Shown: positions 32,957 to 43,819 of the stretch, piece after piece
Numbering within the stretch: position 1 is the stretch's first letter
Layout: each line of letters starts with the position of its first letter
Assembly (NCBI GenBank): GCA_010909165.1
Contig: VJWM01000126.1
Span: 558,001 to 622,000, forward strand
DNA: 64,000 nt
Direction: 5' to 3'
Origin: Anthoceros angustus
Lineage: Eukaryota > Streptophyta > Anthocerotopsida > Anthocerotales > Anthocerotaceae
Translations under genes and position numbers: made by a program
Notes under the pieces: model-generated
What the model was told of the DNA's origin: nothing
What the model saw: the letters and a program-made list of their open reading frames with translations, nothing else
The model's database searches: none

Positions 32957-33566
32957 GAAAATTTGATGCACCGCACATTTGGGTCGGGTCCTGCATCCAG
33001 TGCGCCCACAATCAAAGCTTGGGTGCATTTGTACGTAGTGCTTTTCAAACTGTACTATTATTCTAAAATTACATTATTCTCACATTCCTGATTCTGTGTT
33101 TGAGGGAAACAACAGCAACCCATCTTCAACTTACCAGCAGTGTTACCAGTTTTTTTGACGGAAACACTAGCAAATTGGCTTCAAGTAATTTACGGGCCTG
33201 TCCAGCGGTTCAAGCTTATTGAAAGAATGATAATGACCCATCCAGCTTCACAAATGTTCCAAGTGTATCTCATCCTGCATTCGAGCTCGGGTATTCAGTA
33301 ATGGACAAACAGAAGCCTCACATCCGCCCAACTGTGAGTTCACACAAGGCTGTAGGGCTGTACCTGACCGAAACCTGAAGACTTCAGTGAAGGCTCGGAT
33401 CTTGTGTCGGGTGCTCAAGCACACTTCTTCTGATAACTGCAACGACATGCTGAACAGGAAAAGATTTGTTAGCAGTCCACCAAAGAAACTAATGCCTGAA
33501 GGCAAGAATACGAATCCAAGCGTTGTTTGAGGTTAGGAGGTTGCGGAACTCATGTTAGAAGAACCG
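32957..33566. other. 3' flank of the expansin fragment
   Basis: This is about 600 bases after the expansin stop, near-identical at 44617-45242, ending where the U2 3' flank TACTGAAAGCAGAGTG starts again. No gene is seen. Confidence 0.5.
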
Positions 33567-33723
33567 CCGTAATATGTATGTACTGAAAGCAGAGTGTTTC
33601 CGCCCACATACGGTTGGTTACGGTTTCCCGCACCTCCTGCTCCTTCCTGCAATATTAAATCCTCACGATCCAATCCAACTTTCAACGTCCGATTTGGGTT
33701 TAATTTGGGGTCCCCTGAGGGGT

Positions 33724-33914
33724 GGGGTGCGCCAGGCAATGGAAGTAGTGCAAGCCCAAAGCGACGCTCGAGGAGCCGTGGTAGCAAGCTACCACTTGAG
33801 GCCTCGCCCCGAAATTAGATTAATATCATGTGGGTCGATGACCCACGTATCAGATATTAAACTGATAAGAACAGATACTACACTTGATCTTAGCCAAAAG
33901 GCCGAGAAAGGTAT
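33724..33914 (-). ncRNA. U2: U2 snRNA copy 2 (complete promoter)
   Basis: This about 191-nt minus-strand copy has an intact 5' half (ATACCTTTCTCGGCC..., GTGTAGTATCTGTTC, ATATCTGATACGTGGGTC) and 3' end GGCGCACCCC. Its 3' half shows deletions (a shortened segment around CGGGGCGAGGCC). The promoter has TATA and USE. U2 pairs with the branch site in the spliceosome. It could be transcribed, although the damaged 3' half (the region that should form stems III and IV) argues for a weak or non-functional RNA. Confidence 0.88.
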
Positions 33915-33936
33915 ACCTCCTCTCGCAGGTCAGGGT

Positions 33937-33983
33937 CTATATGGGCCAGAGGTGTTACGGTTTGTTCCCTACCGATATGGGGT
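33937..33983 (-). promoter_or_regulatory. Plant snRNA promoter: TATA and USE of U2 copy 2
   Basis: A TATA-like element (33937-33942) sits about 25 bases upstream of the U2 start. ACCCCATATCG (minus strand, 33973-33983) at about -60 to -70 matches the plant USE RTCCCACATCG at 9 of 11 positions. The spacing of about 30 bases between them fits Pol II rather than Pol III transcription. Confidence 0.75.
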
Positions 33984-34142
33984 AATACCCTATATGGTTA
34001 TCGTTTCGTTTGACACTAGCTGGTCTTGAGGTCCTCTCAACGCTTTGCTTCTATGTTTTTTTCGTGGGTACCCAATAAGAAACCGTCTCCACTATCCTTC
34101 ATCGCTAGTATGTAGTGGGCATCTGCTACATTTTGTTGTCTG

Positions 34143-34345
34143 CAAAATTGTTGCCATAGCTGCTCTGCTCTGGAGACCCTGGCCCCCACCCACAAATTTT
34201 CCGGGAAGTGGAACCGCTGGGCTCCTTACACTGCTGCACCTAGAGGCTTGGTTGTTTGTCAAGGCTTGAATCCCCAAAGTGAGGTGGCGGGAGCTCTCGT
34301 AGAATCCCTATAGACACACCGATTTGTTCGGTCCACAACAGGTAC
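34143..34345 (-). pseudogene. OSB gene fragment, unit I (inverted relative to 61085-61300)
   Basis: The minus strand matches the plus strand of 61085-61300: shared text includes PVV-x2-TN-x-CVYR, GCAGCAGTGTAAGGAGCCCAG-type bases and EQLWQQ. At 61085 this sequence leads straight into the PDF motif of an organellar single-stranded-DNA-binding protein; here the PDF codons are absent and the sequence turns into the U2 upstream flank. It is therefore a partial, inverted exon copy. Basic text (RKGKDKA) continues to about 34500, just short of the CACTA terminus. A second copy is at 45795-45995. Confidence 0.6.
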
Positions 34346-34571
34346 TGTCCACGTGGCCATCGTTGCCATCGTTGCCCCTGATTGTGCCCTCCATTGGGCA
34401 TCTTCGGTCCGCACTTCTTCTGAGCCTTTTGTCTGGATATGGCCATCGGCCTTATCTTTGCCTTTCCTCGAAGTCTCGAAACGGTCTGACCATCTCAAGG
34501 ATTACTTTACCCCAAAGGATCCCTCTAGGCGGTTCTAGGTTTCTTTTGGCGGTGCGGTGGCAAGGGGAGAT

Positions 34572-35170
34572 CACTACTAGGAAAAGTATCCTTTACACGA
34601 GTTTTGCAGTTTTACAACACTTCTGGCGACCGTTGTAAAATTGTTGTTGTAAACACCCCTTAGTAATATACGTGTAAAAGCGTCAAAGCGTATATACTAC
34701 ATAAGCGATCGTCCTTGCATATAGTATACGAGCATGGTATACCTTGTTGTAAATGGACCGTTGTAAATATTCTAAATCCTTGTAAATTCTACCATTGTAT
34801 GAGTGTATGCGTTGTAAATATAGATGGCCTTGTTATTGAAACCATTGTAAATTGAGCCCTTGTAAAACTTTGTACCATTGTAAATATCTCACAATTCAAA
34901 CTATTATAAATAACAATAAATTAACCCATTACAAACTCCAATATTGTCAATAAAATATACCTATTGTAAAACGTTTCCGTCAAATGCAAACCCTTGTAAA
35001 AAATGTATACATATTGTAAATTCTCATTGTAAATATTTCCAAAATTCAAATCTTTGTAGATAATTCAACCCATTGAATTACATTGTTGTAAAGAGTTTAC
35101 GCCTTTGTAGATTTCTCCGCCAAAATTCAAAACATTGTTAATAATTTAAACCAATATAAATTCGGCGTTG
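34572..35170. mobile_element. CACTA (En/Spm-type) transposon terminus, unit I
   Basis: CACTACTAGGAAAAGTATCC is a typical plant CACTA terminal sequence, and the next 600 bases are packed with the subterminal motif TTGTAAA (more than a dozen, both orientations), the usual transposase-binding arrangement. The opposite end (ending in TAGTAGTG) is not found anywhere in the window, so either it has been lost or the element is a one-ended fragment duplicated with the unit. The terminus abuts the OSB fragment. Confidence 0.8.
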
Positions 35171-35188
35171 TAAATAATTTAGGTCATA

Positions 35189-35243
35189 CTAAATAGTAAA
35201 TAGTAAATAGTAAATAGTAAATAGTAAATAGTAAATAGTAAAT
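35189..35243. repeat. Seven-base microsatellite (TAAATAG)n
   Basis: This is about eight perfect copies of AAATAGT. The same array is at 46825-46879. Confidence 0.95.
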
Positions 35244-35249
35244 GGAAAA

Positions 35250-36077
35250 AGCCCATCCGAGGAGGGACAATCGAGGGGACCACGGGTCGGCGTGGAGAGA
35301 ACAAGAGCTCCCTACCTAAAGTCACCCTCTTGCACCCAATGTCATATGCGGGAAGAATAGGCACACGCAAACCACCGAGGTAGAGGAAGATGTGTCACCG
35401 AGCATCGACTCTTCAATTCCATACTGCAGCAATCAAGTCGTTCCACATAGTTAAAGCCTTCATCTTCTTCCCATTTGAGTGCTTGTTGAACCATCCAAGG
35501 GGAAGTGTCTCTCCTTCCAATATGCATTCAACTTCTTGACCATGAACCGGGTTTGGGCCACGGTGGCAATCTCTGGTGGGGCTCTTACCAAACCTACCTT
35601 CATACATCGGCCACAAAGACCTTTTGAACTCCATTGCCAAAATGGCGAAAGGTTTGATCCTGTTGTTATCCACCTTACTGCTGGGATGGGGCCACTATCC
35701 CATCCCTCTTGTCACGTTCTCCTTCAAGAAAATGCGCGTGCTCCTCCTTCCGCAGTTTGGGCCTCACCTTCTTGACTCCATCCAAAAGTTCCTAGCTTCT
35801 CTCACATTGTTCCTCCAAAACTTTATATTCGAGAAAAGCGCATCAATGGCATCCATAGTCCAAGGACCGGATATCAATCGAATGTTAGATTCCACAAGGA
35901 GTCTCGTACCCTCGATCTCATCCCAAAAGCTTTGTACCAATGAATTGCAAAAATCTCATGCTCCAGCAACACCTTTGGTCTCTCATGTGCACCCGAGGTG
36001 GTGTCACGCTTGATGAATCCTACCGGCGCAAAAGCAATACGGCCATAGTTAGAATCTAACAATGAAACACTAACCAC
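35250..36077 (-). pseudogene. Conserved minus-strand ORF next to the CACTA end, unit I
   Basis: Read leftward, the text runs SLLDSNYGRIAFAPVGFIKR, HEIFAIHWYKAFG, RIKPFAxxGNGVQK, an NPFMVKKLNAYWK-type block, LGWFNKHSNGKKMKALTMWN. The same blocks occur in unit II (47660-46950) and the first part in copy A (1540-1290). Each copy has frame changes at different places, so the ancestral product was about 250 residues. The gene runs toward the CACTA terminus and could be its second protein, but it lacks any recognisable transposase motif. I see no resemblance strong enough to name a family. Confidence 0.4.
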
Positions 36078-36275
36078 TCAAAGCTTGAACATCAAGCTTT
36101 GAATATTCAGAACATCAAGCTCAATATTCGAGCTTGAATATCGGGCTTGAATATTCGAGCTTGAGCGATGCTTGAATATTCGAGCTTGACAACATGTGTG
36201 AATATTGGGGCTTGAACAACATGTGTGAATATTGAGGCTTGAACAACATGCACGAATATTGAGGCTTGAACATCG
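36078..36275. repeat. AAGCTTGAATATTC minisatellite, unit I
   Basis: This is the homologue of 1574-1765, with monomers such as GGCTTGAACAACATGTGTGAA and a different variant order. It directly follows the conserved minus-strand ORF. Confidence 0.8.
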
Positions 36276-36439
36276 ATCTAAACAATAGGCACGATGACAC
36301 ACTCCTATGGTACACTAGGAACTACCGTAGGAAAACAAGATGGTGGCACTTTCGAATCTACTAGTGGAAAAGAAGCAGAAATTAAATCAACTTACGACAC
36401 GGGACATATATCCTCTTGAATATCATACTCCACATCAAA

Positions 36440-36720
36440 ATTTCTTGATGCTTCACACGATGAAGGACAAGTTTATCGACATCTTTTGCACAAAGATGCC
36501 CTCCTTACATATCGCACACGGCTTTAACCCTCTTGCTCACGGTCTTCTTCAATACTTGAGAATGGGGTCCTCGACCTCTTGGAAGAGTGGAGCTTCCTTA
36601 GGTCCTTCATGAATCTCCTTGTCACAAGGGGAATCATCGCCATTGGCTTGACTATCACGCACTTCATACACCTCATCATAAGGCGTGACATTCAAATCTG
36701 GATGGACACAAGGGTTGTTT
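36440..36720 (-). pseudogene. YEVRDSQAN ORF, unit I
   Basis: This is a frame-broken homologue of 1875-2276 in unit I. It is identical in position relative to the minisatellite. The function is unknown. Confidence 0.35.
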
Positions 36721-36752
36721 GTACACAAGGCATAGACCCCATAGGCACAAAA

Positions 36753-37421
36753 TCAATGAGCATGGTGGACAAGGCGAAATTGGAATTCCCCAGGATCTAG
36801 TGGGAGGTCTCCCGAGACATTATTTAGCTCACCTAAATAATGTTTACTGAGAGTGTCACCCCTTACTGCATCCCCAATCTCCACTAGCCCTAGAGGGCAT
36901 ATGATGCCATGCTTGTGTGGATATCTTGCCATGAGAGGATACCGCCATCTCAATGACCCACTGCGCATTTCCTTCAATTTTTCACCCAGATGCGTGTGCA
37001 GCTTCAATTTTGATCGTGGCACCTGGCAGCACGGCATCGTGGACTGGACACCTCGAGTCTTCTCTAGATGTTGGCGGCGATGCGAGGGCTCACGCCTCAT
37101 CTCGCTTGCCTCATCACGGCCCGCATCTCGCCGAGGGGCGAGATCCGTGAAAATCGACATGGGGCCGACCTTCCCATGCAAACGCGCGTGCAGCCAGTGC
37201 AGTGCAACGCGCCAATCCCCATCCCCGCTCATAGGGTGCGGTGCCATCTCCAGCACCCTGACCCTCCACTGCGGTGCACTTGCGGCGCCATCCCCATCCC
37301 CACGCATTGCAGGTGCAGCGACACCATCTCTTTTGCCTGGCCCTTTGCCCCTACCTCTACGCCAAGATTCCCTTGCCCCTTTCCCACGCGCCCCACATCG
37401 AGGGTCCTCCTCCTCTACCAC
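36753..37421 (-). other. GC-rich low-complexity segment, unit I
   Basis: This is the homologue of 13791-14396. A 222-codon minus frame is open here, rich in RGDGDGA-type text; a plus frame of similar length is open as well. The uninterrupted insertion site of gypsy element 1 lies just left, at about 36815-36845. Confidence 0.3.
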
Positions 37422-37439
37422 CCTGGACGGTCCTGAATG

Positions 37440-39120
37440 ATTTCTTGCTGAAGATACATAGGGAGACTTCCCACACTTGCCTCATCCTCGCACAATACTG
37501 CTAGTGCATTGGACGACATATTGGCTTCAGATTCTACATCAAATAGCTCTTTCTCGAGAATGTGAGTTGCCTCCGTCCTTTTGGATTTGAGCTTGATCCA
37601 TTTCTCCCTCAAGCCTGACGATGCACCACCCAACATTGTTTTTGCGGTAACAAGTTCACGCTATTCACACCTGCGTGAGTCCTCGAGCCCCATACCACCA
37701 ATCGGCGTCGACAAGCTCTCCACATATGAGGGTTGTTGCCAGCGTCTAATGTATGTTGCCTCCGCGAAATATATCGGCTTGTGTTTGGGCATCAGATGAG
37801 CGGAGTTAATAGTGAGGCTATCACGACACAAATCAAGATATACGGCCATGCACAAGCAAGCAAGAAACAAGCAGACAAAGGTGGAGTATTGTGTTGAAGT
37901 TCGGCTCCGTGTACCAGTGACCTAGTCACCTTTGTATAGTGTCGCCACTATCCACGTTGTAAAACCGGATCGAGATGCACTCTTTCACGATGAAGTGGCT
38001 GCTATGAACCTAAAGGCAAAGACATGTCGTTGAGGAAGACAAGGTAGCTGAAGCCACAGGTGGGAATGCAACAGAGAACTGAACCCGCTCAAAGATTTGG
38101 CAGGAAAAGATGGGTTGAACCGATTGAGTTTTAATCGGTTTTGTACAATGGTGGCAGTTGGAGAACTCTCGTGAAAAAATGGTTGCTAGCATATACGGTA
38201 CAAAGTATGCGAAGCATTCGGTTGCTTGCAGAATGCCAACAACCCATTTTTTGTTCTGTCTCAGAAATCTTGAAAGGTGAAACTGGGGCGGACAATGCGG
38301 GACAATACAAGCACGGTCTAATGATGAAACTATTGCCGATCGAAAACTTACAAGTCTTCCTTGCCAAGTTTCTGCCTGTTTGTTCCATCCCCAGAATCAC
38401 GGAGATGTGCAAGCTATGCGGCTAAGTATCCGACCTAGATAGATTGCAAAATCCTAAAAAGTGCAGCACATCACCATCAATGGTGTTTCATTTGGTCTAC
38501 TTGTGACTCATTTACTTTAGCCAACGCTCCAAGAACACAAAGTCCAAGTCTGCAAGGCATAATTTCCAGAAAGCGGCATAACTTTGATAAAAGGTGGAAG
38601 AATGGAGTGCAAGTCGTTGATTAAGATCCTCCACACTCTAGGCGGAGGAATCATGCCTCCTGGTGAGAGCTCCAAGTTCGAGAATCACCACGCCTCCTTG
38701 TGAGAGCTCCAAGTTTAGTCGCGGGCGTGTCACAGATAGATTATTATTCCTAATCTAGTAGGTTTTCATATAGAGATGCATATAGTATAGTGGACAAGGT
38801 CAAACACTTGGTCTCGAGTTGAATCGATCTCGCGCATATCGATGTTCTAATAGATTGTTTCTCCTAATCAAATAGGGTTTCGTATGTATTGGTGTTCACG
38901 GGTCGTCTCCCGAGAGACATGTAAGTGTAGAATATTTTTTCCAATTAAACACGTTTCCGCAAGGATGGTATTGTCCATGGATAAGATCATGCAGCAAAAT
39001 AAGCGTTTGAGGGTTCAGTTGTTTTTCTGAAATCATATGCTATGTTATGGCTCGAAACCCTATGTATGTGTGGTACCAATGTATGCTACTTGGGTATCTC
39101 AATACTATGATTACTTTTAA
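37440..39120. other. Unit I stretch without a convincing gene
   Basis: This is collinear with 14350-16110 and 48990-50630. Short minus-strand blocks recur (AxCMAVYLDLC, YMLATIF-F-REF), but none forms a recognisable domain. A repeated GAGAGCTCCAAGTT pair lies near 38665-38720, and decayed tRNA-like A/B boxes at 38780-39020. Confidence 0.4.
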
Positions 39121-39269
39121 TTTTATGAATTATTGTATAGAGATGAAAATTTTTATGAATTATTGTATAGAGATAAAAAATTTATGAATTATTGTATAGA
39201 GATGAAATTAGTGTTGTGGTTGGTGTTATGTCCTATGTATGCGATTGTTTTCAAGGGGTCTAGACCCCT

Positions 39270-39757
39270 TCGAATCGCTCAAGTGTTAGGGCTAGTTGCT
39301 TGTTGGCTATGGAGAAGCCCACCGGGTCCGCCCTATTGGAGTGAGAGGCTTTTGCGGCTTGTTAGTCAGCGGCATAGCCATCTTGCTTGGGAGCAATTCA
39401 GGGGCACTTTAGTCCACTAATTGCATCGCCTCGGGGTGTGAGTCGTGGCTTTTGGCGTGGGGGCGTTAGAGTCTCATCCCGATTGGCTCGCCTTTCTGGT
39501 GGACGTCGAGAATGCTTTTAACACGGTCTCCGGTGGCCATTTTGACGAGTTCAAGGGCGTGGGTGGACATGTGACTTGCCGATCTTATCCCTTTGGTTCC
39601 TCCTTACGAGTCTCCTTCCAATCTCTACTATCAAGCATGGGCCCTCGAGGGGTTTTGTGTTGGCCTTAGTAGGCGCACAGCGGGGGATCCATTGGGATTG
39701 TTTTGTTGATGTTGTTTGCGATTTGGAGTTTCTCCGGCGCTTTTCTAGTTCCCGTAG
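39270..39757 (+). pseudogene. Reverse transcriptase relic, unit I
   Basis: This is the copy with the best motif A: SHPDWLAFLVDVENAFNTVS (ending at about 39527). It continues with HFDEFKGVGGHV, and the motif B region reads GAQRG then out-of-frame DPLG (39670-39690). YxDD is absent. The class is discussed at 16285-16780. Confidence 0.7.
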
Positions 39758-40479
39758 ATGGCTCTTAAAAGAAACCCATCAAGGGCGTCTTGGACCGGGC
39801 AAGAAACAAGGTTCTATGGCCAAAGTCACGGCTAAAACACACGATAACGTATCAAAACAACAATTCTTCACACTACACAACCACCCTTTGGGATGATGGT
39901 AAAGTTGATGGTGTCCTTGTGCACAGTGAGGGAACTTATTTGGTGCCTAAGAAGGCCACTCCCAAAACCACAAGGCACTTCTCATCCAAGAAGGATGCGT
40001 GAATTTTGTTGAGAGAAGAAGGGTGGACACACTGTGCCATTGGTGGAGGCTCGCTTTCGGAGATTACTAAGCATGTTCTTGGTGAGAGGGGTTTGAGTAT
40101 GTTGGTGAGAATGACCATTTGATAATTGATTCCAAAGTTCTTAGCCTGAGTTTGTCTGCGATCGAAATGTATGTAGTCTTTGTACAACAAGATGCCTTAT
40201 AGGTTGGTCAATTTTCCATGCTGTCTTGGTTCCTAACCCTAGGTGAGACGATCGAGAATGTCTTGATTTTGTTTGAGAGATTGAGGTGCGGGTCTTGAGG
40301 ATGATTTTGCTATGGGCATGGAGGAAATTGATGACGAGGCTAACTTGAGAAGGGTTTGACCTCTGTCCCAGGGTGCTGTTAATGATGCTTTGAGTGGTGG
40401 TGAGGACAAGTCCAAAGCATAAAGTAATGGTGCCAGTTGTCTTAAGGCTTTCATGAAAGTCAGTGGTGTTTGGGGTTAG
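39758..40479 (+). pseudogene. MALKRKP gene, unit I
   Basis: This is the homologue of 16790-17521. DDGKVDGVLVHSEGTYLVPK and TTRHFSSKKDA are intact here (39893-40000), and MGMEEIDDEANL at 40315-40350. Frame changes near 39850, 40000 and 40230 break it. The family is unknown. Confidence 0.45.
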
Positions 40480-40994
40480 GATAGCGCAATAGAGGACATC
40501 CCTTATAAGGACTTAAACCTTATATTGATACCCTTTTTCCACCAAGTTCGGGGTTTAAAAAACAACTCTATATTCTCTCCGGAAACATAAGTTCTGTACC
40601 CTTCTTTTTGTTTCGTCTCTCATGTAAGTTGTTGATTTTGACTTTTTGTGCAGGCTGATGTCCTTCTTTCGAGGATTCAATCGAATCTTTCATCAATGTT
40701 CTTTTGGGTGTGGTGCCCAAAAATGGTATTTCTCTTGTCGCTGTTTTTTGAGTTGATTTTTGTTGCCTTGTTGTTTAGCTTGCCTTGTGGTATTTAGCGT
40801 TCCAAAATTGTCTCGGTTTTACTGATGAATCGATTTGGAGTTCGTGGCGGAGAGGAGTTACATAACCTTTAATTAGGGACTTTCATTTTCATCACATTGG
40901 GCGGACAATTTATGCAGTATGTTTATTACGTTGTGTTTCATGATTTTGTTGTGATGTAATCTTGTATAGTGTTGGCCTTTCGTTTTTATGCAGA

Positions 40995-41240
40995 TATGAA
41001 GATATCCTAACAATTTGAGGATATCCTAACAATTTGAGGACTTGCGATATGACCGTTCGGGGCGTAGCAGAGTGAGGGTTCTAGTTCCTAGTGAGCGAAG
41101 ATCTTCCAAGGAGTTGCTCAATGAAGAACTTACTCGGATGCGGGATGATCGGTGTGATCAAGCTCACGAATATGACTCCAAAAGTAGTATTTGCCGCTTA
41201 GCCGAATGTAAGTGTATTCATGCATGAGGAAAATCTATTT
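40995..41240 (+). pseudogene. First coiled-coil-gene exon, unit I
   Basis: The exon text RYDRSG then SRVRVLVPSERRSSKELLNE, LTRMRDDRCDQAHEYDSKSS precedes a GTAAGT donor at 41209. The paired 18-bp element lies just upstream. This is the least damaged copy of this exon. Confidence 0.5.
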
Positions 41241-41577
41241 GTTCTTTGAAAATGTTTTGATATTGTGAGTTATATGCGCTGCGTCAATGTCCCTTACAAG
41301 TGCAACGCATTGAGAATGTTAGCAATAATAAGTTTGTGGTTGTTTCCAATCGTGTCTTCATTACATGTAATGTGTTCTCGACTCCCATTTTAATTATCGT
41401 CTTCTTTTGGCATTGCTGCCGATATCCATCATGAAAGCGGTTCACGCGTGGGAGTGAACCAAATTTTCCTCCACGGGACTTGGCGTCCACGAAAAGTATT
41501 AATGCAAGTTCAGTATGTTACGGTCGGGTCCTTTTGGATGATACTGTTTAACCCTATTTTGTGGCTCTTATTGATAG

Positions 41578-42560
41578 GTGAAGGACTTTGGAGCCATGGA
41601 TGTTGATAAAGTGCTTGAAAGCAATGCTCGGGATCTGCAGATCAACAATAGCGGACCATCCAGTGGTCTTCATTCAAATTCAATATGTTGACAAGGTTAG
41701 GTGTTTTGATTGTTCTCCGTCCTTCCTATTCCATTTGGAGTTGGTCCGATTACGTAGCAGCGATTTCAAACCCATCCACGAAGATGCAATTCCGGCCCGC
41801 AGTTTGAGCAGCCTTACGGTTCCACATTTCAACATTGATGAAGCTCTGATCCCTGTTGTAGATGCAGTGGCCCCTCAGTCGGAGGCTATTGTGCCAAGTG
41901 ATTGCGACGAGACATCAGAAGTGCAACAGGACAGAAATATGGCTATATCGCCTTTATATCTAGATATCGTAGTGCAGCGTGGGACTGAGAATGGAAATTC
42001 AAGCAAGTTTGAGCGGCGTCTTGCTGAGATCTCCCGAGAACGGGAGTTGGAGTTTTATGGAGAGAAATAGGAAAGGGAGTTTCAACGGCAAAAAGATTTA
42101 GAGGTATTGATTGAGCGGCAGAGGTACAAAGCTGTTGAACTGTGAGTGTCCAAGCAAAGAGAGAAAGGTCTGGAGATCCAGAGGCGAAAAAATGTGGGAA
42201 GGAGACAAGAACACTTCAAACATCAAGAAAAACTCAACAGCAGAAAGAACAATAGGACATCACGGTAGTGGGAAGGCAATAGAATCAAAAGATTGATAAT
42301 GGGGCTCGAGGGGTCTCCACGCTACCCACGAAACCGTCGGGATCGATAAGTGATCTTATCTTCCCTTTATTACTTTCACAGAGTGAAAACTAATGTTTGT
42401 GTTTGATTATGTTGCCTTACGGAAGATGAAGAATTTCTTGAAGCCCTACTTCATCAACCACGCCAACTATGATAATGTTGGACAAGTTGTGCCGATCAAA
42501 ACAAGTGGTCGTGAAAATTATATTTTCAATTTCTACAATTATGATCAATTTTCCAAAATA
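41578..42560 (+). pseudogene. Coiled-coil gene, best copy (function unknown)
   Basis: Exon 41578-41695 follows a TAG acceptor: VKDFGAMDVDKVLESNA, ending at a GTTAGG donor. The next exon (about 41762-42070) reads SLSSLTVPHFNIDEALIPVV, EAIVPSDCDETSEVQQD, AISPLYLDIVVQRGTENGNS, KFERRLAEISRERELEFYGE, then TAG. A one-base shift past that stop the text continues as a highly charged helix (REFQRQKDLEVLIERQRYKA), which fits a long coiled coil. A last exon at 42422-42560 has NYDNVGQVVPIKTSGRENY, FNFYN. Conserved exon borders in four copies show a spliced host-type gene that was captured or co-duplicated. I do not recognise the family. Confidence 0.55.
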
Positions 42561-43214
42561 AGGTAAATATCTTTGCTTAAGTATATGTGCCTCTATTACG
42601 AATCGTTGTGTCCCTAGTTATATGTAATTTACATTGTTTTAGGTTTATTATTCAATAATGGGGGTCAATCTATTATGGTATTATTTACTCTATATTTTTA
42701 ATTTTTATTTCATACCATTCTAGATATATAGGTAACTTTGCAAAGAATAAATTTATTTGTGGTTTCTTGTAAATCCTGGATCCGCATGAATATTACTTAA
42801 TGGAATATGTTCTTTACTGCCAAATTAGCGATTTTGGTGGATTTCTAGTCAATGATCTTCTATTTAGATTTACCTAATATTCACCTGGTTACCCATTTTT
42901 CAACTCTGCTGTCCTGATTTCAACATTGATGGTGAAATATTTTCACCTATCAGTGCATATTTTCTATTCTATTGTAATAAATTTGATCCTACTCAGCAAA
43001 ATAATGATCTTCAATTTACCTCCTCCACCCTGGAAGAAAATCGAGCGAGCGCGTCGAGGCCCCATACGAGGCAGCGACTTTACATACTGAAAGCAGAGTG
43101 TTTCCGCTCCACAAACGGTTACGCTTTCCGCACCTCACGCTCCTTCCTGCAATATTAAATCCTCGATCCCATCCAACTTTCAACATCCGATTTGAGTTTA
43201 ATTTGGGGTCCCCT

Positions 43215-43408
43215 GGGGTGCGCCAGGCAATGGAAGTAGTGCAAGCCAAAGCGACGCTCGAGAAGCCGTGGAAGCAAGCTACCACATAAAGCTCCTCGCC
43301 CCGAAGAAATTAGATTCATATCATGTGGGTCGATGACCCACATATCAGATATTAAACTGATAAGAACAGATACTACACTTGATCTTAGCCAAAAGGCCGA
43401 GAAAGGTG
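43215..43408 (-). ncRNA. U2: U2 snRNA copy 3 (USE lost)
   Basis: This is the unit II counterpart of copy 1. Core U2 motifs are intact (TTTCTCGGCCTTTTGGCTAA; GTGTAGTATCTGTTC; ATATCTGATATGTGGGTC), but the start reads TACACCTTTC and the upstream sequence beyond the TATA is the expansin flank, so the USE is absent. Confidence 0.85.
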
Positions 43409-43819
43409 TACCTTCCTTTCGCAAGTCAGGGTCTATATGGGCCAGAGGCGTTAGGGTGTGTTATACACGCCGTCCATGACTCCTGGCGGGCGGGCCTGTA
43501 AAACGCCGCCGCGCTCTGTCCTGGCGAAACCGGCAGCGGCGGGATGGCGAAATTAAAAGCGAATGAAGCAAGTGTCTCGGAAGCAGGCGACTGTACCATC
43601 CATATATCATCGCAACATTTGATTGGAGAACCCGTGCACGGCGCACGCAGGCAAGCTCGGTAGCAACCAAGATTTCTGGCAATCGCTCCTCGGAGTTCAG
43701 GAAGGCTGCTGTAAATCCATGGTATTTTGCCTCCTTCCTCAAGCCATCGTCTCCGGATCGTCTTCGTCGAAGTGTTTAACAGCTTCGTCCCCAGATAGAT
43801 ACAACTTTGAGCCTGCACA

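Larger units (their letters stand above)
31375..43044. repeat. Composite 11.7-kb tandem unit I
   Basis: The start at GCGCGTCGAGGCCCCATACG recurs at 43045 and near 60430, and homology is collinear with unit II at an offset of 11.62-11.75 kb (U2 gene, expansin, U2 gene, CACTA end, minisatellite, RT relic, coiled-coil gene). Unit I and unit II are therefore head-to-tail duplicates. Offsets drift because of many short indels. Confidence 0.85.
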
